The translations under genes and the position numbers were made by a program. A DNA stretch of 61,695 nucleotides from Algoriphagus sp. (GTDB lineage Bacteria; Bacteroidota; Bacteroidia; Cytophagales; Cyclobacteriaceae): positions 1 through 61,695 of the forward strand of contig NZ_JABXIN010000033.1 of NCBI RefSeq assembly GCF_013373065.1. The letters run 5' to 3'. The notes beneath the pieces were generated by a model. That model did not search any database and had not been told where the DNA came from. It worked only from the letters and a program-made list of their open reading frames with translations. Positions 17,254 through 26,045 of the stretch are shown here, one piece after another. How positions within the stretch are numbered: position 1 is the first letter of the stretch; each line of letters starts with the position of its first letter.

Positions 17254-18366
17254 ATGATAATAGGTGTTCCTAAGGAAATTAAAAACAATGAAAACCGAGT
17301 TGCCCTTACTCCTGCAGGAGCTAAGGAATTGGTAAAAAGAGGTCATACAGTCTATGTTCAGCATACGGCTGGAGAAGGAAGCGGATTTTCCGATGAAGCT
17401 TACGAAGCTGCAGGTGCAAAAATCCTTCCTACCATTGAGGCTACTTATGAGATCGCTGAGATGATCATCAAGGTAAAAGAACCTATTGAACCTGAATATG
17501 CCTTGATCAAGGAAAATCAATTGTTGTTCACCTATTTCCACTTTGCTTCCTATGAGCCTTTGACCAAGGCTATGGTTGCGAGTAAGGCTGTTTGTTTGGC
17601 ATATGAAACGGTTGAAAAAGCAGACCGAAGCCTTCCTCTGCTAGTACCTATGTCTGAGGTGGCAGGTAGAATGGCCGTTCAAAAAGGTGCTAACTACCTT
17701 GAAAAGCCCCTAAAAGGCCGAGGAATTTTGTTAGGAGGCGTACCGGGAGTTTTACCTGCAAAAGTTTTGATTCTAGGCGGTGGCGTAGTTGGAACACAGG
17801 CTGCATGGATGGCTGCTGGTTTGGGGGCAGACGTGACTATTATGGACGTTTCCCTTCCTCGTATGCGTTATCTGGATGATGTCATGCCAGCTAATGTGAA
17901 CACCATGATGTCCAATGAATACAATATCCGGGAGATGATCAAATCCGCCGACTTGATAATCGGTGCTGTGTTGATCCCAGGAGCAAAAGCCCCTCACTTG
18001 ATCACTCGAGACATGCTAAAAGATATGAAGCCAGGAACTGTCTTGGTTGACGTAGCTGTAGATCAGGGAGGATGTATCGAAACTTGTAAACCTACTACGC
18101 ACGAAAATCCAACCTTCATCATTGATGATGTAGTGCACTACTGTGTTGCGAACATGCCAGGGGCGGTACCTTACACCTCTACCCTAGCCTTGACAAATGC
18201 TACTTTGCCTTATGCTATTCAATTGGCTGATAAGGGATGGAAGCGCGCAGCAAATGAAAACCCAGAACTTGTACCAGGCTTGAACGTAATCAATGGCGAT
18301 ATTGTCTACAAAGCTGTAGCTGAGGCCTTTGGAATGGATTATGTTCCTGTTGAGAAATATTTATAA
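17254..18366 (+). CDS. ald: Alanine dehydrogenase
   Basis: The 370-residue NAD-dependent enzyme interconverts L-alanine with pyruvate and ammonia. The N-terminal MIIGVPKEIKNNENRVALTP, substrate lysine K75 (KVKEP) and H96 (YFHFAS) are present. So are the Rossmann loop ILGGGVVGTQAAWMAAGLGA and VDVAVDQGGCIET near residue 269, and the length is that of the family. It stands alone between a consensus promoter and a terminator. It is divergent from the E1 gene, so the pair may link alanine and 2-oxoacid pools (inference). Confidence 0.95.
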   Translation: MIIGVPKEIKNNENRVALTPAGAKELVKRGHTVYVQHTAGEGSGFSDEAYEAAGAKILPTIEATYEIAEMIIKVKEPIEPEYALIKENQLLFTYFHFASYEPLTKAMVASKAVCLAYETVEKADRSLPLLVPMSEVAGRMAVQKGANYLEKPLKGRGILLGGVPGVLPAKVLILGGGVVGTQAAWMAAGLGADVTIMDVSLPRMRYLDDVMPANVNTMMSNEYNIREMIKSADLIIGAVLIPGAKAPHLITRDMLKDMKPGTVLVDVAVDQGGCIETCKPTTHENPTFIIDDVVHYCVANMPGAVPYTSTLALTNATLPYAIQLADKGWKRAANENPELVPGLNVINGDIVYKAVAEAFGMDYVPVEKYL

Positions 18367-18387
18367 TTTTCAATCAATCAAAAAGAA

Positions 18388-18420
18388 AATCCCCTCCGGT
18401 ATGCTGGTGGGGATTTTTTT
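18388..18420 (+). terminator. Terminator of ald
   Basis: The stem AATCCCC/GGGGATT (18388-18394 and 18409-18415) is followed by a T run, 21 bases after the ald stop codon. Confidence 0.8.
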
Positions 18421-18423
18421 ATG

Positions 18424-19413
18424 TCAATTCACAAAATCCAAATACTGTTTACTCAACCATTTTTCCTCCAAAGCCAACTTACACCAACCATTGGACTCGC
18501 CTGCAATAAATACTTCCTCCGATTTTGGGAGATTGCCGACAATCGAATAGGATGTTCCCGGACCACTTCTTACCCGAAGAACTGTCGCATTGACCGTGGC
18601 TCTTTTAACTTCAAGGGTATAGCGACTGTAAACCCAATGCGATTGACTTTTAGAAATTTTCAACCAATTGTTTTTCTCATCATAAATCCGAAGCACTGCT
18701 CCCCGTTCCACAGGAGCCCGATCACTAGCCTTCGATTCTGAACCCGAAGGCCCAACTCGTACATTCAAGCGATTGGCGGTAACAACTGCATATCGTAAGC
18801 TTGGTGGAACAAGCGGTAGCGGACTTCCTCCTAGTTCTTCCTGAATTAATGGAGCAAAATTTTGATTGAAATCCTGGACTTTATTACCTCCAAAAAAATT
18901 GTTCCCAGGACAAGATTTATTATTTCCCGATCCATCATTTCTTCTCCCTGTGCCCAACTCAAACCAATGGTGGTAAACGATACTGTTGGGATTGACGGGA
19001 AGATTAAACTTTTGGCAAATAAGAGCAGTCGTTTTAATGATCGCCTGACGCTGTGCTGCTGTCATCTGATCCCCTCCCACATCAAAATTTCCCAAATGCT
19101 CAAAACAAATGGAATGCTGATTATTTCCATAAATACAAGCCGGGGTGGCCTCCAAAGACCTACCCGTCACAATTTGCCCATCAGGAAAAATGGTGAAATG
19201 TTGACCAATATCACTCCAACCATTTGCGCCCACATGGTGGTTTTTCATGGCGAGTTGCCTTTCAAAATGATTACTTCCATTGAAATGGGAATAATTCGGC
19301 ACCCAGGTATGATGTTGTTGGACATGCAGAATTGTTCGTGCAATTCGTTGGGAGTTGACCCAATTTTCAAACTCCCCCAAATTCATTTTCAAAAATCCAT
19401 ATTTCGATTCCAT
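18424..19413 (-). CDS. N-acetylmuramoyl-L-alanine amidase (Amidase_2) with two SH3-like domains
   Basis: The 329-residue protein has an Amidase_2 zinc domain (about 10-200). Its ligand-type residues lie in TILHVQQHHT, SIVYHHWFELG and SCPGNNFFGG. Two SH3b repeats follow: LNVRVGPSG...VYSRYTLEV (about 212-265) and LRVRSGPGTSYSIVG to the end. The enzyme cuts the amide bond between muramic acid and the stem peptide. No signal peptide is visible from either candidate start (residue 1 or Met10), which is odd for a wall amidase and recalls phage-type endolysins or effectors. It converges with ald. Confidence 0.87.
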   Translation of the reverse strand: MESKYGFLKMNLGEFENWVNSQRIARTILHVQQHHTWVPNYSHFNGSNHFERQLAMKNHHVGANGWSDIGQHFTIFPDGQIVTGRSLEATPACIYGNNQHSICFEHLGNFDVGGDQMTAAQRQAIIKTTALICQKFNLPVNPNSIVYHHWFELGTGRRNDGSGNNKSCPGNNFFGGNKVQDFNQNFAPLIQEELGGSPLPLVPPSLRYAVVTANRLNVRVGPSGSESKASDRAPVERGAVLRIYDEKNNWLKISKSQSHWVYSRYTLEVKRATVNATVLRVRSGPGTSYSIVGNLPKSEEVFIAGESNGWCKLALEEKWLSKQYLDFVN

Positions 19414-19503
19414 AACAATAACATTTAAAAGTTGACTACCAATGAAAGGAATAAGTTACAAAAAATCAGGAAGGAATTGATAATGAACCAATTGGAATTC
19501 ATT

Positions 19504-20133
19504 CTAGTCGACAAACCCCATGGCAAAGGCTATCATCCGCAGGCCAAATCCTATCATTACTAGCCCTACTAGCTTGTTTAAAACCTTCATCAGCCTTGAG
19601 GTCACAAACCGCAATAGCTTTTTAGCTATATAAGCCTTTAATAAATCAATAGAAAAAACCGTTGCCAAAATCCCAACATAATAAAGAACCACAGATACCG
19701 ATTTCCATTCTTCTTTTAAGGAAACCAAACTGGCTATTGAAACCCAAAATAAAAGCACAAAGGGGTTTATTCCATTGATGCTAAATCCTTTCGTAAAGGC
19801 TGTTCGCTTTCGTAACTGAGGTATCCCTATCCCTCCTGTATTTGGTCGCTCAACCCGCTTTTTAAGCAATGAACCAATCCCAAATCCAATAAGAATAATC
19901 CCTCCTACATATCCCAAACCCTTTTCAAAAAGGGTTACATCTGCTAAAAACCGTACTCCAAAATAGGTAATGACCACATAAATGCCATCACTTACCAAAA
20001 TCCCCAATGCCAGCACAAAGGCAAATCGAAATCCATTTTCTAGGCTACTTTGGATCAGTATAAAAAAGACAGGACCTATCATTGCCGAAAGCAACAATCC
20101 CATGCTCACTCCTTCCAAAAGTGCAGAATTCAA
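19504..20133 (-). CDS. LysE/RhtB family amino-acid exporter
   Basis: The 209-residue protein has about six transmembrane helices. The N-terminal ALLEGVSMGLLLSAMIGPVFF with its GP pair is the LysE family signature. NGINPFVLLFWVSIASLV in the middle matches the conserved N-P-x-x-x-x-F segment. These proteins export amino acids or other small metabolites. The substrate cannot be read. It lies 90 bases downstream of the amidase start and could be the first gene on this strand before the amidase. Confidence 0.85.
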   Translation of the reverse strand: MNSALLEGVSMGLLLSAMIGPVFFILIQSSLENGFRFAFVLALGILVSDGIYVVITYFGVRFLADVTLFEKGLGYVGGIILIGFGIGSLLKKRVERPNTGGIGIPQLRKRTAFTKGFSINGINPFVLLFWVSIASLVSLKEEWKSVSVVLYYVGILATVFSIDLLKAYIAKKLLRFVTSRLMKVLNKLVGLVMIGFGLRMIAFAMGFVD

Positions 20134-20339
20134 TCTTTTGCTCCTTTCTCTACCAAATAACTTAGCCAGGATTGAATTAAACTCCCTTTAAAAATCAGAG
20201 TGAATTTATTTTGACTGGTTTTCATATGTAAAAAGAATTTTAAGCTCATGGCGATGTATTTCCACAGGACGGGAATAATCCTGCTCCAAACTTTCCCGAA
20301 GCCTTACTCCTTTTTTTAGCAAAGTACTGATGATCGCTA

Positions 20340-20347
20340 TATCTTTG
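20340..20347 (+). promoter_or_regulatory. Possible -7 promoter element for yggS
   Basis: TATCTTTG matches TAnnTTTG exactly, 40 bases before the ATG at 20388. No clear -33 TTG at the proper distance is seen, so support is partial. The rest of 20134-20339 shows nothing else. Confidence 0.35.
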
Positions 20348-20387
20348 TTGAGGCTGGTTTTCTAAAAATCTTATTCTAAAATAGAAA

Positions 20388-21059
20388 ATGGATATCAAAG
20401 CAAATCTTGAAACCGTAAAAAAATCATTCATCAACCCCCAATGTCAATTGATTGCAGTGAGCAAAACCAAACCGGTTTCGCTTCTGAAGGAAGCTTACGA
20501 TGCGGGGATCAGGGACTTTGGGGAAAATAAAGTACAGGAAATTCAAGACAAGCACCCTCAAATGCCAGAGGATGTCCGATGGCACATGATTGGTCACCTT
20601 CAGCGAAATAAAGTCAAATACATCGCACCGTTTGTTCATTTAATCCATGGGGTAGACTCTTTTAAACTCCTTAAGGAAATTGAAAAACAGGGAAAAAAAG
20701 CAGAGCGGAAAATCCCGGTTTTACTCCAAATGCATATTGCTGAAGAAGAAAGCAAATTTGGCTTTGACCGAAAAGAACTACAGGAAATGCTTGAAGATCC
20801 AGAATTCCAACAGTTCCAATATGTTGTGATACGAGGACTCATGGGCATGGCCACTTTTACCGAAAACAAGGATCAAATCCGTAAAGAGTTCAGAGGGCTT
20901 AAAAACCTTTTTACCGAACTGAAAAACCGGGATTTACCTGGTTTTATGCAACTGGAAGAGCTTTCCATGGGAATGAGTGGGGACTATTTGATTGCTCAAG
21001 AGGAAGGGAGCACGATGGTCCGAATCGGTTCGGCTATTTTCGGGGCAAGAAACTATTAA
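20388..21059 (+). CDS. yggS: YggS-type pyridoxal-phosphate homeostasis protein
   Basis: The 223-residue protein has the single alanine-racemase-like barrel of this family. The PLP lysine lies in LIAVSKTKPVSLLKEAYDAG. Other typical segments are DFGENKVQEI, WHMIGHLQRNKVK, MGMATFTEN, and LSMGMSGDYLIAQEEGSTMV with its phosphate-binding end IGSAIFGARNY. It keeps PLP pools balanced and has no known reaction. It is the first gene of a likely run with DUF423 and PBP4. Confidence 0.93.
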   Translation: MDIKANLETVKKSFINPQCQLIAVSKTKPVSLLKEAYDAGIRDFGENKVQEIQDKHPQMPEDVRWHMIGHLQRNKVKYIAPFVHLIHGVDSFKLLKEIEKQGKKAERKIPVLLQMHIAEEESKFGFDRKELQEMLEDPEFQQFQYVVIRGLMGMATFTENKDQIRKEFRGLKNLFTELKNRDLPGFMQLEELSMGMSGDYLIAQEEGSTMVRIGSAIFGARNY

Positions 21060-21100
21060 AGCCCATTTTTAGAACCAATCTTAAAACCTTTTGAATTCAC

Positions 21101-21493
21101 ATGAACGGAAAACAAATCATACAACTTGCTGCTATTTTTGGAGCTTTGGCTGTAGCAATCGGTGCGTTTGGCGCACATGGGCTTGAAGCAACCTTAATCA
21201 AAAATGGTCGAGTAGATACGTTTGAAACAGCCGTCAAATACCACTTTTACCATGCGTTGGGAATTTTCCTTATCGGGATCCTCGCGCTTCAAAAACCGGA
21301 TTGGCGAGGACTGAGCTTTTCCGCTATCAATATGATGATCGGGATTCTCATATTCTCAGGTTCCCTATACATTCTTTCTATTTTTGGAATCACCTGGCTA
21401 GGTGCCATTACCCCTATAGGCGGGGTTGCGTTTATCATAGGTTGGCTGGGGATTTTTTGGGCAATGAAAAAGAACCAACCGAATGCTAAATAA
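21101..21493 (+). CDS. DUF423 family small membrane protein
   Basis: The 130-residue protein has four hydrophobic helices. AAIFGALAVAIGAFGAHGLE at the start and the segment AVKYHFYHALGIFLIGIL are hallmark YgdD/DUF423 motifs. Its molecular role is unknown. Its stop overlaps the start of the PBP4 gene by 11 bases, which implies translational coupling. Confidence 0.9.
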   Translation: MNGKQIIQLAAIFGALAVAIGAFGAHGLEATLIKNGRVDTFETAVKYHFYHALGIFLIGILALQKPDWRGLSFSAINMMIGILIFSGSLYILSIFGITWLGAITPIGGVAFIIGWLGIFWAMKKNQPNAK

Positions 21494-22784
21494 ATCGAAA
21501 GAAGGAATCTTACTCCTTGGGCTTTTTTTTATTCTAAGTCCTTCTTTTTCGCAACTTTCAAGGACTCAATATGAAAAGCTCGAAAATTCCCTAAGTGAAA
21601 CCAGTTTTTTTGGAGGGCACCTGACGGGATTTGTGTTGTATGATTTAGATTCTCAGCAAGTTTTGTATGAAAAAAACTCTCAAATCCGATTTACCCCGGC
21701 CTCAACTACCAAACTTTTCACGCTCTTTGCCAGCATTTTGATCCTGAATGACTCGACCCAAACGCTCCGGTATGTTGCATCCGGAGATACACTGAAAATT
21801 TGGGGAGCAGGAGACCCAAGCTGGGGATATTTGGATCTTCCTCAGCCAGACTTTACTTCCTTTTTCGAGCCCTATTCTATCATTCAATTTTCCGACGCAA
21901 ACCTAAAATCTCCAAATTGGGGTTTGGGGTGGCAATGGGATGATTACTTGTATTACTATTCGGCGGAAAGGACTAGTCTGCCGATTTATGGAAATCTTCT
22001 AAAGGTGTTTCCAGGCAAGCAAAACCCACAGGTATTTCCGAAAAAATTCCAATCCGAGGTTTACAAAACACATATAGAGATCAAGGATATGGAGCGTGAT
22101 TTTCACCGAAACAGGTTCGCATACAATCCAAAACTTTATCGGGGAAGAGAAGATTTTCTACCCTTAATTACTTCCCCGGAACTATTGGTCGAATTGGCTT
22201 CTGAAAAAACCGGAAAACAATGGGTTTACCGCGCGGACAGCCTACCTGAAAATCATCAAGTATGGAGAGGAACTTCCCTCTTTCCGATTTTGAAAGAAAT
22301 GATGATCGAAAGTGATAATTTCTTGGCGGAGCAGTTGCTATTTATGGTTTCAGATCGGCTTTTTGGTGAAATTGACTCCGAACGAGCTATTGAATACATG
22401 GTCGAAAACTATTTTTATGATCTTCCTGATGAACCCATCTGGATTGACGGGAGTGGATTGAGCCGTTATAATCTATTTACTCCCCGAACTATGATAGCCC
22501 TTTTTGAAAAGATCTATCGAATCCTTCCGGATGAAATGCTTTTGGAGCTTTTGCCTACAGGAGGGGTTTCAGGAACCATTGAAAATGGCTATAAAGCGGC
22601 TACACCCTATATTTTTGCCAAAACAGGCACCATGAGTAATAATCATAGCCTCGTGGGGCTCATAAAATGCAAAAGTGGAAAACAGTATGCCTTTGCATTT
22701 ATGAACTCCAATTATCCTTGGAAAGCATCTGAAGTTCGCCGAGAGATGGAAAAAGTGCTGATCCAAGTTCGAGACATGCTTTAA
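21483..22784 (+). CDS. dacB: D-alanyl-D-alanine carboxypeptidase/endopeptidase (PBP4/DacB-like, S13)
   Basis: The 433-residue protein has a signal peptide ending near FFILSPSFSQ. The penicillin-binding motifs are all present: TPASTTKLF (nucleophile S74, K77), SDNFLAEQLL (the SxN motif) and FAKTGTMSNNH (the KTG motif). The protein trims or cleaves peptidoglycan cross-links in the periplasm. It is at the short end of the S13 family, with a reduced insert between the SxxK and SxN motifs. Its ATG lies within the end of the DUF423 gene. Confidence 0.88.
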   Translation: MLNKSKEGILLLGLFFILSPSFSQLSRTQYEKLENSLSETSFFGGHLTGFVLYDLDSQQVLYEKNSQIRFTPASTTKLFTLFASILILNDSTQTLRYVASGDTLKIWGAGDPSWGYLDLPQPDFTSFFEPYSIIQFSDANLKSPNWGLGWQWDDYLYYYSAERTSLPIYGNLLKVFPGKQNPQVFPKKFQSEVYKTHIEIKDMERDFHRNRFAYNPKLYRGREDFLPLITSPELLVELASEKTGKQWVYRADSLPENHQVWRGTSLFPILKEMMIESDNFLAEQLLFMVSDRLFGEIDSERAIEYMVENYFYDLPDEPIWIDGSGLSRYNLFTPRTMIALFEKIYRILPDEMLLELLPTGGVSGTIENGYKAATPYIFAKTGTMSNNHSLVGLIKCKSGKQYAFAFMNSNYPWKASEVRREMEKVLIQVRDML

Positions 22785-22860
22785 TTATCTTTCGTATAAT
22801 TGGTATTTTGACCATATCGTCTAATAATTGGAAAGAACAAATAACCCTAATCCAATCCTC

Positions 22861-23904
22861 ATGCAAAAAAGAACCTTTATAAAAAGCTTAGGACTTGCCG
22901 CAGCTAGCCTTCCATTTATGGGTTTTTCTTCCGGAAAAAATGAATTGGCTAAAAAAACACAATATCCTCACTCGCTAAAAAAAGGAGATATGGTTGGGCT
23001 AATTAGTCCCTCTGCCGCAACTGCAGATCGAATGCAGTTTACCTTTGCAAAAGAGGCGATGGAAGCTTTGGGGTTTCAAGTCAAGTTAGGAGCAAATCTC
23101 ATGAACCGTCGTGGTTATTTAGCCGGTACAGATGAAGAACGAGCTGCAGATTTAAATAGCATGTTTGCAGATCCAGAGGTCAAAGCAGTAATATGTATCC
23201 GAGGAGGATCAGGAGCCGCTCGGATTTTACCCTTGATCGATTATAAGTTGATTCAAAAAAATCCAAAACCCATTTTGGGTTATTCAGACATTACAGCTCT
23301 CCACCAGGCCATTTATTCTCAAACAGGACTTATCAGTTTTCATGGCCCGAATGGAACAGGTAGTTGGAATAGTTTCAATGTCAAACAATTCGAGCAACTA
23401 TTCTTCAAACAAGAACTTGTTCAGTTTCAAAATGAGCAAACGAAAGGAGATGATCTCGTCATCAAGTCAAACCGAATTCAGACGCTCCATTCTGGAATTG
23501 CAAAGGGACGGATCTTAGGAGGAAATTTGACCGTTTTAACAACCCTATCCGGAACACCCTACTTCGCCGACTTCAAAAATGCAATTCTATTCATTGAAGA
23601 TATTGGAGAGGATCCCTATCGAATTGACCGCATGATGAGCACTTTGAAATTAAACGGCACTTTAGATCAAATCAAGGGATTCATTTTTGGACAATGCAAT
23701 GATTGTGAACCGGGAGGCGGCTATGGCAGCCTGACGGTTGACCAGGTTTTAGATGATTATATTTTACCATTGAAAATACCCGCATATAGCGGCGCTATGA
23801 TTGGCCATATTTCAAAACAGTTTATTGTTCCTCATGGCGCTCTCGTGGAAATGAATGCTGATTTGGGTACCTTTACACTTCAAGAACCAATCTTTAAATC
23901 ATGA
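22861..23904 (+). CDS. LD-carboxypeptidase (S66 family)
   Basis: Start ATG 22861 (MQKRTFIKSLGLAAASLPF) gives a signal peptide with a KR pair, possibly Tat-like; the TTG at 22828 is not needed. Family motifs are CIRGGSGAARILPLID with the nucleophilic serine, SFHGPNGTGSWN, FIEDIGEDPYRIDRM with the catalytic glutamate, and MIGHISKQ with the histidine. The enzyme removes the terminal D-Ala from muramyl tetrapeptides in peptidoglycan recycling. It overlaps the next gene by four bases. Confidence 0.9.
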   Translation: MQKRTFIKSLGLAAASLPFMGFSSGKNELAKKTQYPHSLKKGDMVGLISPSAATADRMQFTFAKEAMEALGFQVKLGANLMNRRGYLAGTDEERAADLNSMFADPEVKAVICIRGGSGAARILPLIDYKLIQKNPKPILGYSDITALHQAIYSQTGLISFHGPNGTGSWNSFNVKQFEQLFFKQELVQFQNEQTKGDDLVIKSNRIQTLHSGIAKGRILGGNLTVLTTLSGTPYFADFKNAILFIEDIGEDPYRIDRMMSTLKLNGTLDQIKGFIFGQCNDCEPGGGYGSLTVDQVLDDYILPLKIPAYSGAMIGHISKQFIVPHGALVEMNADLGTFTLQEPIFKS

Positions 23905-24614
23905 TGAAATGGATGCATTTGGCAGGATTAATCCTGGGATTTGCAGCTTGCAATCCATCCGGTCCGAAAAGCAACGAAAATGAATTCACCGACATGAGTC
24001 CGAAAACATTCAATTACTTGGCGCTTGGAGATAGCTACACCATTGGAGAAGGCGTTCCTGAGGAAGATCGTTATCCAAATCAATTGGTTTTTCGGTTAAA
24101 TCAAGAAACAGATAACCAATGGAGCAAGGCAGAAATCATTGCCAAGACTGGTTGGACTGTAGACGAATTGGAAGAAGGGATTAATCAGGCAGCTCCCACA
24201 GGAGAGCCCTATGATTTGGTCACCTTGTTAATCGGCGTTAATAATCAATACCGAGGCCGCTCAGTAGATGAGTATCGGGTTGAATTTGAACAAATGCTTC
24301 GAAGAGCCATTGGTTTTGCAGGGAACCTTCCCAATCATGTGGTCGTCCTTTCTATTCCTGACTGGGGAGTCACTCCATTTGCAATTAATCGTGGGACGGA
24401 TCAAGAAAAAGTAAAGCAGGAAATCAATGCTTTCAATGACACCAAAAAGGCGATCTGCAACAAATTTGGAGTGAAATTCATCGATATTACGGAAGACTAC
24501 AGGGAAATCGGCAACCTCCCCGAGATGGTGGCGCCGGATAATCTTCATCCTAGTGGAAAAGTATATGAACGATGGACTTCGAAACTTTTTGACCATGTAA
24601 AAAATCAATACTAG
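23901..24614 (+). CDS. SGNH/GDSL hydrolase, lipoprotein
   Basis: The 237-residue protein has lipobox GFAAC (Cys 17). Block I is LALGDSYTIGEG with nucleophile S45. Block II glycine is in AKTGWTVDELEEG, block III Asn in LIGVNNQYRG, and block V is APDNLHPSG with Asp and His. It is an envelope esterase or lipase. It overlaps the LD-carboxypeptidase stop by ATGA, so an action on wall or envelope acyl groups is plausible but not shown. Confidence 0.9.
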   Translation: MMKWMHLAGLILGFAACNPSGPKSNENEFTDMSPKTFNYLALGDSYTIGEGVPEEDRYPNQLVFRLNQETDNQWSKAEIIAKTGWTVDELEEGINQAAPTGEPYDLVTLLIGVNNQYRGRSVDEYRVEFEQMLRRAIGFAGNLPNHVVVLSIPDWGVTPFAINRGTDQEKVKQEINAFNDTKKAICNKFGVKFIDITEDYREIGNLPEMVAPDNLHPSGKVYERWTSKLFDHVKNQY

Positions 24615-24617
24615 CCC

Positions 24618-25298
24618 ATGAAAAACATTTTATATATCTGCTTTTTGGGAATGATATTTCTTTCCTGCCAATCTCAACCTGAAGGGACTCATGAAACTTG
24701 GTGGATCAATTCCTCTAAGGTGGATTGCGTGGGTGTTGGCCCGCAATCATGCTTTCAGATTTCAAAAGCAGAGGAATTTGACCGTCAGAATTGGGAGCTT
24801 TTTTATAGTGAAATAGAAGGTTTTGAATACGAGCCAGGAAACATTTACCATATCAAATTAGAAATCATCGATAAAACCGGGGAACTGCCAGCTGATGCTT
24901 CCTCCAAATCCTACAAGCTTTTAGAGGTTTTGAGCGTAGAGTCTGATTTAAGTCTGCGGTTGACCAATATATGGAAGGTGATTCAAGTTGGAGAGCTACA
25001 AAACCCTGTCGGATCTCTTGATGGAAATGAATTGACTTTTGAATTCAATGCTTCGGAAAAAACCTATTTTGGACAATTGGGCTGTAATACGATTAGAGGA
25101 GGAATTGCTGAAAATGACGGAGAAAACCTGAAACTGGGATTAGGAGCTACTACTATGATGGCATGCCCGGACATGGAAACAGAACAGAAAATCAGTAAAG
25201 CCCTGATCGAAACCACTCGCTATCAAATACAGGAAAATGAATTGGTCTTTTTCGACCCGGAAGGAACCGAACTGATCCGATTCAAAGCGGTGGACTGA
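24618..25298 (+). CDS. META domain lipoprotein with N-terminal DUF4377-like region
   Basis: The 226-residue protein has lipobox FLSC (Cys 17). The first half (WWINSSKVDCVGVGPQSCFQ, then WELFYSEIEGFEYEPG) fits DUF4377. The second half has the META/HslJ core: GCNTIRGGI and LGLGATTMMACPDMETEQ. These proteins sit in the outer membrane and are linked to stress and metal responses; no reaction is known. It lies three bases after the SGNH gene and is likely co-transcribed. Confidence 0.85.
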   Translation: MKNILYICFLGMIFLSCQSQPEGTHETWWINSSKVDCVGVGPQSCFQISKAEEFDRQNWELFYSEIEGFEYEPGNIYHIKLEIIDKTGELPADASSKSYKLLEVLSVESDLSLRLTNIWKVIQVGELQNPVGSLDGNELTFEFNASEKTYFGQLGCNTIRGGIAENDGENLKLGLGATTMMACPDMETEQKISKALIETTRYQIQENELVFFDPEGTELIRFKAVD

Positions 25299-25433
25299 TT
25301 GAAAATCTTTCAGATAAATGGACAGATCGGATGGAGATCTGACCACTCTTCAGAAAGTTGGCTTATTTATTAAAATCCCTATTCGAATCCACTAATTTTA
25401 AGACAGTTTAGTTCCTAAAATATTCCTACTTCC

Positions 25434-26045
25434 ATGAAGATCATCTGCATTGGCCGAAATTACGCGGCACACATAGAAGAACTCAAAAACGAAAAACCGG
25501 GTAATCCTGTCGTCTTCCTGAAGCCTGACACGGCGCTATTGAAAAACGGAGCCCCTTTCTTCTATCCGGATTTTTCAAAAAACATTCATCATGAGGTAGA
25601 ATTAGTGTTGAAAATCAACAAAGAAGGCAAATACATCCAGAAAAAATTTGCCCACCGGTATTTTGAAGAAATCGGTTTGGGGATTGACTTTACCGCCCGA
25701 GACCTACAGGATCAATGCAAAGCCAAAGGTTTACCTTGGGAAATTGCCAAAGCGTTTAATGGGTCTGCCCCCATCGGTGAATTCCTACCCGTAGCAGACA
25801 TTGGAGCTCTTGATAATTTGGATTTTCATTTGACCATCAACGGCGAATTACGCCAAAAAGGAAATACCAGCCTGATGCTTTTCGATTTTGGAACCATTAT
25901 CGAATATGTATCGCAGTTTTTTACTCTGAAGAAAGGTGACCTCATATATACGGGGACCCCAGCTGGCGTCGGCCCAGTCCAAATCGGAGACCATCTAGAA
26001 GGATATATTCAAAACCAAAAAATGCTGGACTTTGAAGTTAAATAA
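25434..26045 (+). CDS. Fumarylacetoacetate hydrolase family protein
   Basis: The 203-residue short FAH-fold protein starts with ICIGRNYAAHIEELKNEKPG. The metal-site segment is IHHEVELVLKINKEG, followed by GIGL-type LGIDFTARDLQD, and the C-terminal YTGTPAGVGPVQIGD. Members hydrolyse or decarboxylate acylpyruvates and oxaloacetate. The substrate here is unknown. The M23 gene begins inside its last codons. Confidence 0.9.
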   Translation: MKIICIGRNYAAHIEELKNEKPGNPVVFLKPDTALLKNGAPFFYPDFSKNIHHEVELVLKINKEGKYIQKKFAHRYFEEIGLGIDFTARDLQDQCKAKGLPWEIAKAFNGSAPIGEFLPVADIGALDNLDFHLTINGELRQKGNTSLMLFDFGTIIEYVSQFFTLKKGDLIYTGTPAGVGPVQIGDHLEGYIQNQKMLDFEVK

